The notes under the pieces: model-generated | Told to the model about the DNA's origin: nothing | What the model saw: only the letters and a program-made list of their open reading frames with translations | The model's database searches: none | Part shown: positions 8,498 through 21,747 of the stretch, in pieces | Numbering within the stretch: the stretch's first letter is position 1 | Layout: every line of letters starts with the position of its first letter | DNA from: Allobranchiibius huperziae | GTDB taxonomy: Bacteria > Actinomycetota > Actinomycetes > Actinomycetales > Dermatophilaceae | Length of the DNA stretch: 64,000 nt | Assembly: GCF_013410455.1 (NCBI RefSeq) | Contig: NZ_JACCFW010000001.1 | Location: 698,929-762,928, forward strand | Reading direction: 5' to 3' | Position numbers and translations under genes: made by a program

Positions 8498-10038
<1,541 letters not shown>

Positions 10039-10206
10039 AGCGATACACCTGCGGTCGCCGAATGTGTGGCCGGGTGTGCTCATGGGTGGAATCATCAATC
10101 ATGGTGCTGTTGTTCTGGTGCTGTTTGTGTCGTAGTACTACCGGGTTGGTTCCTTTGCGGGGCTGGCCGTGGTGTGGAGGCGTGCGGGTGGTGGCAGGCG
10201 GGAGTG

Positions 10207-10220
10207 TCGACACGCTGTTG
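10207..10220 (+). ncRNA. 3' arm of the pre-16S processing stem
   Basis: TCGACACGCTGTTG is the exact reverse complement of 8393-8406. Confidence 0.7.
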
Positions 10221-10311
10221 GGGTTATGAGGAAACGATCGTTGTTTTCTCTTGTTGGGTGGCACCTTCAGGTCCTGGTCCCGCGTGTGTGGGGTTGGTGA
10301 TCGGTTGGGTG

Positions 10312-10346
10312 TGTGTTGTTTGAGAATTACACAGTGGACGCGAGCA
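10312..10346 (+). ncRNA. 5' arm of the pre-23S processing stem
   Basis: This 35-base segment pairs with 13524-13558 behind 23S. There are only three mismatched positions, two of them adjacent. Confidence 0.7.
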
Positions 10347-10360
10347 TCTTTGTTTTTGTG

Positions 10361-13503
<3,143 letters not shown>

Positions 13504-13523
13504 CAACCAAAACTTTAAGAGCT

Positions 13524-13558
13524 TGCTCGCGTCCACTGTGTGATTCTGGAACAACACA
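13524..13558 (+). ncRNA. 3' arm of the pre-23S processing stem
   Basis: It is complementary to 10312-10346; together they would enclose the 23S rRNA for RNase III cleavage. Confidence 0.7.
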
Positions 13559-13623
13559 CCCACCCCACCACCACCCCGAACACGGGGTTGCGTGGTGGCC
13601 GGCAGGTCGAATAGTTCCATAGT

Positions 13624-13743
13624 GTTACGGCGGTCATAGCGAAGCGGGAAACGCCCGGTCCCATACCGAACCCGGAAGCTAAGCCCTTCAGCGCCGATGG
13701 TACTGCACACGGGAGTGTGTGGGAGAGTAGGACACCGCCGAAC
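13624..13743 (+). rRNA. rrf: 5S ribosomal RNA
   Basis: The sequence is about 120 bases. CGGCGGT (13628-13634) pairs with ACCGCCG (13734-13740) as helix I, and the conserved CCCGGTCCCATACCGAACCCGGAAGCTAAG-type core lies between. Ends are uncertain by a few bases. Confidence 0.93.
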
Positions 13744-13753
13744 TACCTTTATG

Positions 13754-13797
13754 AGAAGGCCCGGTAACGCAACTGCGTTGCCGGGCCTTCTTTTTTT
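13754..13797 (+). terminator. rRNA operon intrinsic terminator
   Basis: AGAAGGCCCGGTAACGCA pairs with TGCGTTGCCGGGCCTTCT (one G-T pair). Seven Ts follow (13791-13797), the only long T-tailed terminator in the window. Confidence 0.95.
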
Positions 13798-13836
13798 CGT
13801 TGGGCTCATTCTCCAGCTCTGTTCAGGTGGCTGGGA

Positions 13837-13842
13837 TATCGT
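13837..13842 (+). promoter_or_regulatory. Candidate -10 box for lysX
   Basis: TATCGT at 13837-13842 predicts a start near 13849 and a leader of about 20 bases ending in the GGGGG that precedes ATG 13869. No clear -35 is seen. Confidence 0.4.
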
Positions 13843-13868
13843 CGCGTCACCATGACATGGGGGTACGA

Positions 13869-16800
13869 ATGACCCAGGGCGCGACGGCGCGGCTCTTCAA
13901 GGGCTCCTTCAACGCGTACGGCGGAGCGAGCGCGAGCCGCGAGACTCCGCGGCCGCCGTGGCGCGAGCGCGTCGCGAGCTGGGTGGGCCGGCTGCTGCTG
14001 ATCAGCGCGTTCTTCTCCCTCCTGGCGATCCTGTTCCCCGACGGCCTGTTCATCCGAGCGGTCTCCGATGCCCTCGGCCTGCTCAACATGCCGGTCGAGC
14101 CGAGCATCTTCCTCATCTGCCTGCTGTTCGCGCTGGCGGGAGCCGCGCGGCGCCGCCTGCGCGCGGCACACACCGTGGTCGTCGTCGTCATGGTGCTCAA
14201 TGTCTTCTACAGCGCCGTGGTGGTCATCGCCGGCAAGGTCGACGAAGGGCGGGCAGTCCTTCACGGGCCGCTCTCCGGGCTTGGTCGCCGCCCGGCGTTC
14301 GGTGTGAGCGAGCGGGAGTACATCGAATTCACGACGTCCCGCTACGTCACGGTCCCGGCGCTGATCATCGGCATCGCCGTCCTGGTCCTGGTCGTGGCGA
14401 GCCGGCGCGGCTTCCCGGCGAAGCTCGCGCCCCGGTCCCGGCGCTCCGCCTTCGCGGTCCTGGCGGTCGGTCTGTTGACCTCGTTCGTCATCACCGCCGC
14501 GCTGACCGCGGCCGCACCCGGGTCCCTGGTCGGTATGCGGGAGCGCGGCCGTTGGGCACTGCGCTCGACCTTCGGCGTCAGCAGCCCGGCGGGGACGTTC
14601 GGGTTGGACAACCACGTCGGACCGCCCTGGATCTTCGGGCTGGCCGGGTTGATGTCCGGTATCGCCCTGCTGTTGTCGATCCTGGTCTTCTGGCGCTCCG
14701 GCCACGGCAAACCGATGCAGTCGGCCGACGAGGAGCTGGCCGTTCGCAGGCTGCTGCTGGAACACGGCGAGGACGACTCCCTCGGCTACTTCGCCACCCG
14801 ACGCGACAAGAGCGTCATCTTCTCCACAGACGGGCGGGCGGCGCTGACCTACCGCACCGAGGGCACGACCTGTGTCGCGAGCGCGGACCCGGTGGGCGAC
14901 CGCGCCGCGTGGCCCGATGTGATCACCCGCTGGTTGCAGGAGTGCCGCGAGAACGGGTGGTACGCCGCCGTCCTCTCCAGCAGCGAGACCGGGACCACTC
15001 ATTACGTCGAGGCCGGCCTGCGCGCGTTCGCGCTCGGCGACGAGGCGATCCTCGACACCGACACCTTCAGCCTGCGGGGCCGGTCGATGCGCCCGGTGCG
15101 CCAGGCGGTCACCCGCATCTCCCGGGCCGGGTACACGACACGGGTACGCCGGCACAGCGAGCTGAGCGCGGACGAGCTCGTCGAGATCGAACGCCTCGCC
15201 GAGCGGTGGCGCGGTGATGAGACCGAACGCGGTTTCTCGATGGCGTTGAACCGGCTGGGCGACCCGGCCGACGGGCGGTGCGTGATCATCACCGCGCACG
15301 ACGCACAGGGGCAGATCCGTGGCTTCCTGTCCTTCGTGCCGTGGGGCGTGCGCGGGGTCTCACTGGACCTGATGCGCCGCGACCGGGACGCCGAGAACGG
15401 TTTGAACGAGTTCCTCGTCGCCAAGCTCGTCGAAGAGGGCCCCGAGTACGGGATTCGGCGGATCTCCCTGAACTTCGCGGTGTTCCGCAGCGTCTTCGAC
15501 AACGCCGACCAGGTCGGCGCGGGCCCGGTCACCAAGGTGACCGACGCCGCCCTGTCGTTCGCGTCGCGCTTCTACCAGCTCGAGACTCTCTACCGTTCCA
15601 ACGACAAGTACCACCCGACCTGGGTGCCCCGGCTGCTCTGCTACGACCCGGCGCTCACGGTGCCCCGCGCAGGCTTGGCCATGGGGATCGCCGAGGGGTT
15701 CGTCCCGATGGTGGGCCCCCGACTGCTGACCGGGCCGCGACCCTCCGACGTGCAGCCGCCGCGCCCGGAGCCCGACTTCGTCGAGCGGGTGTGCGAGCAG
15801 GAGCGTCGGTTGCTGGTCCCGGCGCCGCCCACCGCGGTGCTGACCCAGCAGCAGCGGGTGCGTCGTACGAAGCTGCAGGCCTTGGAGGACGCGGGGATGC
15901 CGGGCTACCCGGTGCAGGTCCCTCGCACCCACCGGGTCCGCGAGATCCGCGACCGGTACGCCGACCTGGCACCGGACACGGTGACGGAGGACGTGGTGTC
16001 GGTCTGCGGGCGGATCCGCGCCGTGCGCGACCTCGGCGGTGTGACGTTCGCGGTGCTGGACGACGAGAACGCGCGAGTGCAGGTCATGGTGACCGCCGCG
16101 CACACGCCGGATCCGGCGCGGGCGCTGTGGCGAGAGAGCGTCGATCTCGGTGACCTGGTGAGCGTGACGGGGCCCGTCGCGACGTCACGCAACGGTGAAC
16201 TGTCCGTGCTGCTCGACCACTGGCAGATGGCGGCCAAGTGTCTGCGGCCGCTGCCCACCCTGGGGTCGTCGCTCAGTGACGACGTCCGCAGCCGGCAGCG
16301 GTCCCTGGATCTGCTCGTGAGCCCCGACTCCCTCGATCTGCTGCGACGCCGTTCGATCGGCGTGCGCGCACTGCGCGAGGCGTTCCAGGCGCGCGACTTT
16401 TGCGAGGTCGAGACGCCGATGCTGCAGGCGGTGCACGGCGGCGCCACTGCGCGCCCGTTCAAGACCTACATCAACGCGTACGGGATGGATCTCTATCTGC
16501 GGATCGCCCCGGAGCTCTACCTGAAGCGACTTGCCGTCGGCGGGATGCAGCGGGTCTTCGAGCTGAACCGCAACTTCCGCAACGAGGGCGTCGACGCCAC
16601 CCACAATCCTGAGTTCACCTCGCTGGAGGCCTATGAGGCGTACGGCGACTACAACACCATGCGGGTGCTCACCCGTGAGGTGCTGCTGCGGGTCGCGGTG
16701 GCGGTCAACGGCCGGCCGGTCGCGCAGCGCACGGACGCCGATGGCACGACGTACGAGGTCGACCTGAGCGGCGAGTGGCCGGTCAAGACCGTCCACGCCG

Positions 16801-17318
16801 CCGTGTCCGAGGCAGTGGGGGAGCAGCTGACGACGGCCACCTCACGCGACCAGATCGAAGCGGTCTGCGCCCGGCACGGGGTGGCCGCTCCGGCACAGTC
16901 GAGCGTCGGCATGCTGGTCGTCGCGCTCTACGACGCGCTGGTGGAGAAGCAGACACAGTTCCCGACGTTCTACACCGACTTCCCGCTGGAGACCTCGCCG
17001 CTGACCCGCACCCACCGCACCGACCCGGCGCTCTCGGAACGCTGGGATCTGGTGGCGTTCGGCGCCGAGATCGGCACTGCCTACAGCGAGCTGGTCGATC
17101 CGGTCGACCAGCGCCAGCGCCTGACCGCGCAGTCCATCGCGGCCGCGGCGGGAGACCTGGAGGCCATGCAGATCGACGAGGCCTTCCTGTCGGCGCTCGA
17201 GCTCGCGATGCCCCCGACCGGCGGCCTCGGACTCGGGGTGGACCGTGTCGTGATGATGCTGACGGGCGCGAGCATCCGGGCGACACTGGCGTTCCCGTTC
17301 GTGCGACCGCAGGGCTGA
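13869..17318 (+). CDS. lysX: Bifunctional lysylphosphatidylglycerol synthetase / lysine-tRNA ligase LysX
   Basis: This 1,149-residue fusion charges tRNA with lysine and transfers the lysine to phosphatidylglycerol, lowering membrane negative charge and raising resistance to cationic peptides (known for mycobacterial LysX). Residues about 25-300 hold some six membrane helices. About 300-640 is the MprF-type aminoacyl transferase domain. About 700-800 is the OB anticodon domain. The rest is a class II lysyl-tRNA synthetase core with motif 2 FRNEGVDATHNPEF and motif 3 GLGLGVDRVVMML. ATG 13869 has GGGGG 5 bases upstream; ATG 13857 is possible. It is the first gene after the rrn terminator. Whether a separate LysS exists cannot be told here. 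Confidence 0.93.
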   Translation: MTQGATARLFKGSFNAYGGASASRETPRPPWRERVASWVGRLLLISAFFSLLAILFPDGLFIRAVSDALGLLNMPVEPSIFLICLLFALAGAARRRLRAAHTVVVVVMVLNVFYSAVVVIAGKVDEGRAVLHGPLSGLGRRPAFGVSEREYIEFTTSRYVTVPALIIGIAVLVLVVASRRGFPAKLAPRSRRSAFAVLAVGLLTSFVITAALTAAAPGSLVGMRERGRWALRSTFGVSSPAGTFGLDNHVGPPWIFGLAGLMSGIALLLSILVFWRSGHGKPMQSADEELAVRRLLLEHGEDDSLGYFATRRDKSVIFSTDGRAALTYRTEGTTCVASADPVGDRAAWPDVITRWLQECRENGWYAAVLSSSETGTTHYVEAGLRAFALGDEAILDTDTFSLRGRSMRPVRQAVTRISRAGYTTRVRRHSELSADELVEIERLAERWRGDETERGFSMALNRLGDPADGRCVIITAHDAQGQIRGFLSFVPWGVRGVSLDLMRRDRDAENGLNEFLVAKLVEEGPEYGIRRISLNFAVFRSVFDNADQVGAGPVTKVTDAALSFASRFYQLETLYRSNDKYHPTWVPRLLCYDPALTVPRAGLAMGIAEGFVPMVGPRLLTGPRPSDVQPPRPEPDFVERVCEQERRLLVPAPPTAVLTQQQRVRRTKLQALEDAGMPGYPVQVPRTHRVREIRDRYADLAPDTVTEDVVSVCGRIRAVRDLGGVTFAVLDDENARVQVMVTAAHTPDPARALWRESVDLGDLVSVTGPVATSRNGELSVLLDHWQMAAKCLRPLPTLGSSLSDDVRSRQRSLDLLVSPDSLDLLRRRSIGVRALREAFQARDFCEVETPMLQAVHGGATARPFKTYINAYGMDLYLRIAPELYLKRLAVGGMQRVFELNRNFRNEGVDATHNPEFTSLEAYEAYGDYNTMRVLTREVLLRVAVAVNGRPVAQRTDADGTTYEVDLSGEWPVKTVHAAVSEAVGEQLTTATSRDQIEAVCARHGVAAPAQSSVGMLVVALYDALVEKQTQFPTFYTDFPLETSPLTRTHRTDPALSERWDLVAFGAEIGTAYSELVDPVDQRQRLTAQSIAAAAGDLEAMQIDEAFLSALELAMPPTGGLGLGVDRVVMMLTGASIRATLAFPFVRPQG

Positions 17319-17330
17319 GGCGCGCTCCTC

Positions 17331-17342
17331 TATCGTCGGGCC
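17331..17342 (+). promoter_or_regulatory. -10 box of a leaderless promoter (amidohydrolase)
   Basis: TATCGT at 17331-17336 is followed by 6 bases and ATG at 17343. There is no Shine-Dalgarno. Confidence 0.5.
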
Positions 17343-18236
17343 ATGCCCACGACGCCCGGTCCGGTCGACGACGCGGGGATCCCGGCGTACGTGCAGGCGC
17401 TCGGCATTCCCGGGCTGGCCGACATCCACGTGCACTTCCTGCCCGAGCCGATGCTGCGCAAGGTGTGGGCCTACTTCGATGCTGCCGAAGAGAACTACGG
17501 CCGGCCGTGGCCGATCCAGTACCGCTTCGACGAGGCGACCCGGCTGCGCATCGTGCGGTCCTTCGGGGTGTCGCCGATACCGGCGCTGACCTATCCGCAC
17601 AGACCGGGCATGGCGCGCTGGTTGAACGACTGGAGCGCGGACCTCGCGCGGCGGGTGCCCGACGTGATCCACTGCGCGACGCTCTACCCCGAGCCGGACG
17701 TGGGGGACTACGTGGGGGACGCGCTGACCCAGGGCGCACGACTCTTCAAGGTGCACGTGCAGGTGGGCCGGTTCGCGCCGGACGATCCGCTGCTCGACCC
17801 TGCATGGGCGCTGCTGGAGGAGGCCGGCGTCCCGATCGTGATCCATGCCGGGTCGGCGCCGCTGCCCGGCGAATTCACCGGGGTCGAGGGCATCTCCAGG
17901 GTACTCAGAAGGTACCCGCGGCTCGCGTTCGTGATCGCCCACCTGGGCATGCCGGAGTACGACGAGTTCGCCGACCTCGCCCTGCAGTACGAGCGGGTGC
18001 ATCTGGACACGACCATGGCGTTCACCGACTTCACGGAGGAGCAGGCGCCGACGTCACCGTCCTACCGGTCGAGGTTGCCGCAGCTTCAGGACAAGATCAT
18101 CCTGGGTTCGGACTTCCCCAACATCCCCTACTCGTACGCGCACCAGCTGACCGCGCTGACGCGACTGGATCTGGGGGACGACTGGATGCGGGACGTGCTG
18201 TGGCACAACGGAGCCCGGCTACTCGGCGGCTCCTGA
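17343..18236 (+). CDS. Amidohydrolase-2 family metal-dependent hydrolase
   Basis: This 297-residue TIM-barrel protein has the PF04909 pattern: the metal-binding H-x-H in ADIHVHFLPE, a VIHAGSAPL strand, FVIAHLGMPEYDEF with a further His, and the acid in ILGSDFPNIPYSYAHQL. Family members decarboxylate or hydrolyse aromatic and cyclic carboxylates. No pathway partner sits nearby, so the substrate is unknown. A leaderless start is suggested. The end overlaps the convergent YyaL-type gene by 18 bases. Confidence 0.8.
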   Translation: MPTTPGPVDDAGIPAYVQALGIPGLADIHVHFLPEPMLRKVWAYFDAAEENYGRPWPIQYRFDEATRLRIVRSFGVSPIPALTYPHRPGMARWLNDWSADLARRVPDVIHCATLYPEPDVGDYVGDALTQGARLFKVHVQVGRFAPDDPLLDPAWALLEEAGVPIVIHAGSAPLPGEFTGVEGISRVLRRYPRLAFVIAHLGMPEYDEFADLALQYERVHLDTTMAFTDFTEEQAPTSPSYRSRLPQLQDKIILGSDFPNIPYSYAHQLTALTRLDLGDDWMRDVLWHNGARLLGGS

Positions 18237-20237
18237 CGTCGGCACCGGTCGGCCGAGCGCCTCGCGCAGCGCGTCGACCGTCGTGACGGGCGCGTCGCAC
18301 ACGAAGCGGCGGCAGACATAGGCCGCCGCGAGGCCGTCGACCGCGGGCCGGTCGACCAACAGCGGCTGGGCCGGATCGTCGGGCCGACCGCTGACGGTAA
18401 CGCGGCCCGGCGCGGTCGAGCGCCAGGACGCCGCGACCAGTTCGGCCGTCCCGTCGTCCCGCTCGCCGCTGACGACCGCGACCTGCACCGGGCCGTGCAA
18501 CAGCGCGACCCCGACGCCGAGCGCGTGGCCCACCATGACCGGATCGCGGCCGGCCAGGTGCGCGACGGCGCCGACCGCCGCTGCTGCCTCCGCGAACGGG
18601 GCGGGGTCGCCGGTGAGTGCGCCGTACGACAACAGCGCCCCCGCGAGTGCGGATCCGCCCGACGGCTCCGCGCCGTCGACCGGGCTGCGGGGCCGGACGA
18701 TGAGTTGCTCGGCATCGTCGGCCGCATCGTAGAAGCCTCCGATGTCGTCACGGTGGTGGACCCGCGCGGTATCCAACAGGGTGCCGGCCAGGTCCAGCCA
18801 GCCGGCGGTCGGCTCGACCTGGTGCAGAGTCAGCAGCCCGTCCGCGAGGTCGCCCAGATCGTCCGCGGCCGCCGGCGTGGTGCCGACCCGGCCGTCGCGC
18901 GACGTACGACGCAGCCGACCTTCGACCAGGTGCACGTCGCACACCGCGCGGGCACACCGCGACGCGGCGTCGATCCAGTCCCGTCGGCCGAAGACCGCGC
19001 CGGCCTCCGCCAGCGCGCCGATCGCGAGCCCGTTCCACGCCGCGACCACCTTGTCGTCACGGCCCGGCTGCGGACGCTCGCCCCGCGCTTCGAGCAGGAG
19101 CGACCGCGTCCGCTCCCACCACGCAGCATCGTCAGTGTCCACGTCAGCGTCCTCGGCGAGCTGCAGCGTGGAGGCGCCGTGCTCGTAGGTGCCCGCCTGG
19201 GTCACCGACAACAGTCGAGCGGCGCGGGCGCCGTCGTCCTCGCCGAGTACGTCGGTCAACTGCGCGGGCGTCCAGACGTACGTGAGTCCCTCGACACCTT
19301 CCGTGTCGGCGTCCAGAGATGAGGCGAAGGCCCCTGTCCGCGTGAGTAACTCACGGAGCATGAAGGCGATGGTCTCGCCGACGACCCGCTCGAAGAGCGG
19401 ATCGCCGGTGGCGCACCAGGCATGGGTGTAGACGCGGACCAGTTGCGCGTTGTCGTAGAGCATCTTCTCGAAGTGCGGCACCACCCAGCGGGCATCGACG
19501 CTGTAGCGCGCGAACCCGCCGCCCAGTTGGTCGTAGATGCCACCGCGCGCCATCCGCTCCAGGGTCTGGGCGGCCATCGCGCGAGGGTGCTCGTCGCCGG
19601 TCAGCGCGGCGGCGCGCAGCAGGAACTCCAGGCTGGAGGTCGTGGGGAACTTCGGTGCACCGCCGAAGCCGCCGTTGACCGTGTCGAACCGGCGGGCCAT
19701 CGCGTCCACGCTGCGGCGCACGAGCGCGTGGTCCACCGGCTGCGACTCGGCGGTGACGACCTCGCGCAGCTTGCCGGAGATGGTGGCGCCGGACTGCACG
19801 ACGTCGTCACGGCGGTCGGTCCAGGCCTGCGTCGCGGCGTCGAGCAGGCGCAGGAACTGCTCACGCGGCAGGTACGTGCCGGCGAAGAACGGATCCCCGG
19901 CGGGGGTGAGCAGACAGGTCATCGGCCATCCACCGCTGCCGGTGAGCGCCATCGTGACGTCCATGTAGACCGCGTCGATGTCGGGGCGTTCCTCCCGGTC
20001 CACCTTGATCGCCACGAAGCCCGCGTTCGCGATCTGCGCGACACCCGCGTCCTCGAACGTCTCGTGCGCCATCACGTGACACCAGTGGCACGCGGCGTAC
20101 CCGACCGACAGGAGGATCGGCACGTCGCGCCGGCGCGCCTCGTCGAGCGCGTCGGTGGACCACTCCTGCCAGTCGATCGGGTTGTCGGCGTGCTGCAGCA
20201 GGTAGGGACTGGTCGCGGAGGCGAGCCGGTTCGTCAT
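18219..20237 (-). CDS. Thioredoxin-domain protein, YyaL/SSP411 family
   Basis: This 672-residue protein opens with [18 protein letters not shown] and a thioredoxin-like domain carrying the C-x-x-C motif in [15 protein letters not shown], then [13 protein letters not shown] and [21 protein letters not shown]. The remaining 500 residues form an (alpha/alpha)6-barrel-like region such as seen in glycosidases. The family (bacterial YyaL, human SPATA20, M. tuberculosis Rv1084) is conserved but its reaction is not established. A TACCGT box ends 6 bases before the ATG. It is divergent from hen1. In M. tuberculosis the homologue sits between the mca-side small membrane gene and hemolysin III; here it has moved. 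Confidence 0.85.
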   Translation of the reverse strand: MTNRLASATSPYLLQHADNPIDWQEWSTDALDEARRRDVPILLSVGYAACHWCHVMAHETFEDAGVAQIANAGFVAIKVDREERPDIDAVYMDVTMALTGSGGWPMTCLLTPAGDPFFAGTYLPREQFLRLLDAATQAWTDRRDDVVQSGATISGKLREVVTAESQPVDHALVRRSVDAMARRFDTVNGGFGGAPKFPTTSSLEFLLRAAALTGDEHPRAMAAQTLERMARGGIYDQLGGGFARYSVDARWVVPHFEKMLYDNAQLVRVYTHAWCATGDPLFERVVGETIAFMLRELLTRTGAFASSLDADTEGVEGLTYVWTPAQLTDVLGEDDGARAARLLSVTQAGTYEHGASTLQLAEDADVDTDDAAWWERTRSLLLEARGERPQPGRDDKVVAAWNGLAIGALAEAGAVFGRRDWIDAASRCARAVCDVHLVEGRLRRTSRDGRVGTTPAAADDLGDLADGLLTLHQVEPTAGWLDLAGTLLDTARVHHRDDIGGFYDAADDAEQLIVRPRSPVDGAEPSGGSALAGALLSYGALTGDPAPFAEAAAAVGAVAHLAGRDPVMVGHALGVGVALLHGPVQVAVVSGERDDGTAELVAASWRSTAPGRVTVSGRPDDPAQPLLVDRPAVDGLAAAYVCRRFVCDAPVTTVDALREALGRPVPTSGAAE

Positions 20238-20249
20238 ACCCCCACGGTA
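20238..20249 (-). promoter_or_regulatory. -10 box of a leaderless promoter (YyaL-type gene)
   Basis: On the minus strand TACCGT (20249-20244) is followed by 6 bases and ATG at 20237. Confidence 0.5.
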
Positions 20250-20318
20250 GGTCGCGGACCCGCCTTGGTCAGACAGGGCGGAAGAGCCCGCCAGACCTCA
20301 CCCGGGCTGCCTTTCGTG

Positions 20319-20331
20319 GACAATGGCGCCG
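20319..20331 (+). promoter_or_regulatory. -10 box of a leaderless promoter (hen1-pnkp)
   Basis: GACAAT at 20319-20324 is followed by 7 bases and GTG at 20332. This supports GTG over the ATG at 20323, which lies inside the box. Confidence 0.45.
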
Positions 20332-21747
20332 GTGTACCTCACGCTGACCTCCTCGGGCGAGGATGCGACCGCGCTGGGCTACCTGCTGCACAAACACCCG
20401 GACCGCGCTCAGCAGTTCTCGGTGTCGGCCGGGGTGGCCCACGTGTTCTATCCGGAGGCGAGTGACGAGCGCTGCACCGTGGCCCTGATGCTCGAGGTCG
20501 ACCCGGTCGCGCTGGTGCGCGGCCGGAGGTACGGCGGGGACGCCTTCGCGCTGAGCCAGTACGTCAACGACCGTCCCTACGCCGGCTCCTCGATGCTCGC
20601 GGTGGCGCTGGGAAAGGTCTTCCGCACAGCGATGGCAGGTCGATGCGACGCCCGGCCGGACCTGCTCGGCCAGAGCCGTGATCTGGAGATACGCGTGCCG
20701 GTGCTGCCCGCGTCAGGCGGCGCCGAGATGGTCCGCGCGCTCTTCGAACCGCTGGGCTGGGAGGTGACGGCGCAGGCCCTGCCGCTCGACGAGGAAATGC
20801 CCGCCTGGGGCGATTCGCACTACGTCGACCTTCGCCTGCGCGGCACGCAGGTATTGGCCGAGGCGCTGTCCCATCTGTACGTGCTGTTACCGGTGCTGGA
20901 CTCCTCCAAGCACTACTGGGTCTCGCAGGACGAGGTCGAGAAGCTGGTCCGCGCCGCCGGCGACTGGTTGCCGGCCCACCCGGCCCGCGAACTGATCACC
21001 CGCCGCTACCTGGCCCACCAGCCGGACCTCGTCGCGACCGCCGTCTCCCGCCTGGCCGAAGTCGATGACCTGCGGACCGAGTCCGTCGAGGAGGCACCGA
21101 GTGAGGAGACACCCGTTCGTCGTCCCCTCGTCGCACAACGGAAGGAAGCGGTGCTCTCCTCGCTCCGTGCCGCGGGGGCCGCACGTGTCGTCGACCTCGG
21201 CTGCGGCGAAGGAGCCTTGCTCCGCGAACTGATCCGGGACCCCCGTTTCAGCGAGGTCGTCGGCGTCGATGTCTCCGGCCGCGCCCTGGGACTGGCCGAA
21301 CGGCGCTTGCACCTGGATCGGATGCCCGACAGCCAGCGCGCCCGACTGCGACTGCTCCAGTCCTCGATGACCTACACGGACGACCGGCTGAACGGCTACG
21401 ACGCGATCGTGCTGATGGAGGTCATCGAGCACCTCGACACCGATCGCCTGCCCGCCCTCGAGAGCACTGTCTTCGGGCACGCCCGGCCGCGCACCGTCAT
21501 CGTGACGACTCCCAACGTCGAGCACAACGTGCGCTACGAGCGGCTCGCCGCGGGCACGATGCGGCACAGGGATCACCGCTTCGAGTGGACCCGGGCCGAG
21601 TTCTCCGACTGGGTCACCGGGGTTAGCCGACGCACCGGGTACGCCCCCACCCTGCTTCCCGTGGGCGAGGACGACCCGACCGTGGGCCCGCCGACCCAGA
21701 TGGCGGTCTTCGCCCGCAGCGATCAGCCCGCTCAGGAGGTGTCATGA
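20332..21747 (+). CDS. hen1: 3'-terminal RNA ribose 2'-O-methyltransferase Hen1
   Basis: Bacterial Hen1 methylates the 2'-OH at the 3' end of cleaved RNA so the repaired junction resists a second cut by the same ribotoxin. The 471-residue protein has the bacterial N-terminal domain starting VYLTLTSSGEDATALGYLLHKHPDR, which stimulates the ligase of Pnkp. A C-terminal methyltransferase follows with SAM motif VVDLGCGEGALL and the metal-binding EVIEHLD region. GTG 20332 is preferred because a -10-like box precedes it and homologues begin at this residue; ATG 20323 adds three residues. Its stop overlaps pnkp as ATGA. Confidence 0.88.
   Translation: MYLTLTSSGEDATALGYLLHKHPDRAQQFSVSAGVAHVFYPEASDERCTVALMLEVDPVALVRGRRYGGDAFALSQYVNDRPYAGSSMLAVALGKVFRTAMAGRCDARPDLLGQSRDLEIRVPVLPASGGAEMVRALFEPLGWEVTAQALPLDEEMPAWGDSHYVDLRLRGTQVLAEALSHLYVLLPVLDSSKHYWVSQDEVEKLVRAAGDWLPAHPARELITRRYLAHQPDLVATAVSRLAEVDDLRTESVEEAPSEETPVRRPLVAQRKEAVLSSLRAAGAARVVDLGCGEGALLRELIRDPRFSEVVGVDVSGRALGLAERRLHLDRMPDSQRARLRLLQSSMTYTDDRLNGYDAIVLMEVIEHLDTDRLPALESTVFGHARPRTVIVTTPNVEHNVRYERLAAGTMRHRDHRFEWTRAEFSDWVTGVSRRTGYAPTLLPVGEDDPTVGPPTQMAVFARSDQPAQEVS

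Noticed and set aside
13800-13868. N-terminal extension of lysX starting at 13800
   Set aside because: It begins three bases after the rrn T-run and includes the lysX -10 box; no homologous residues.
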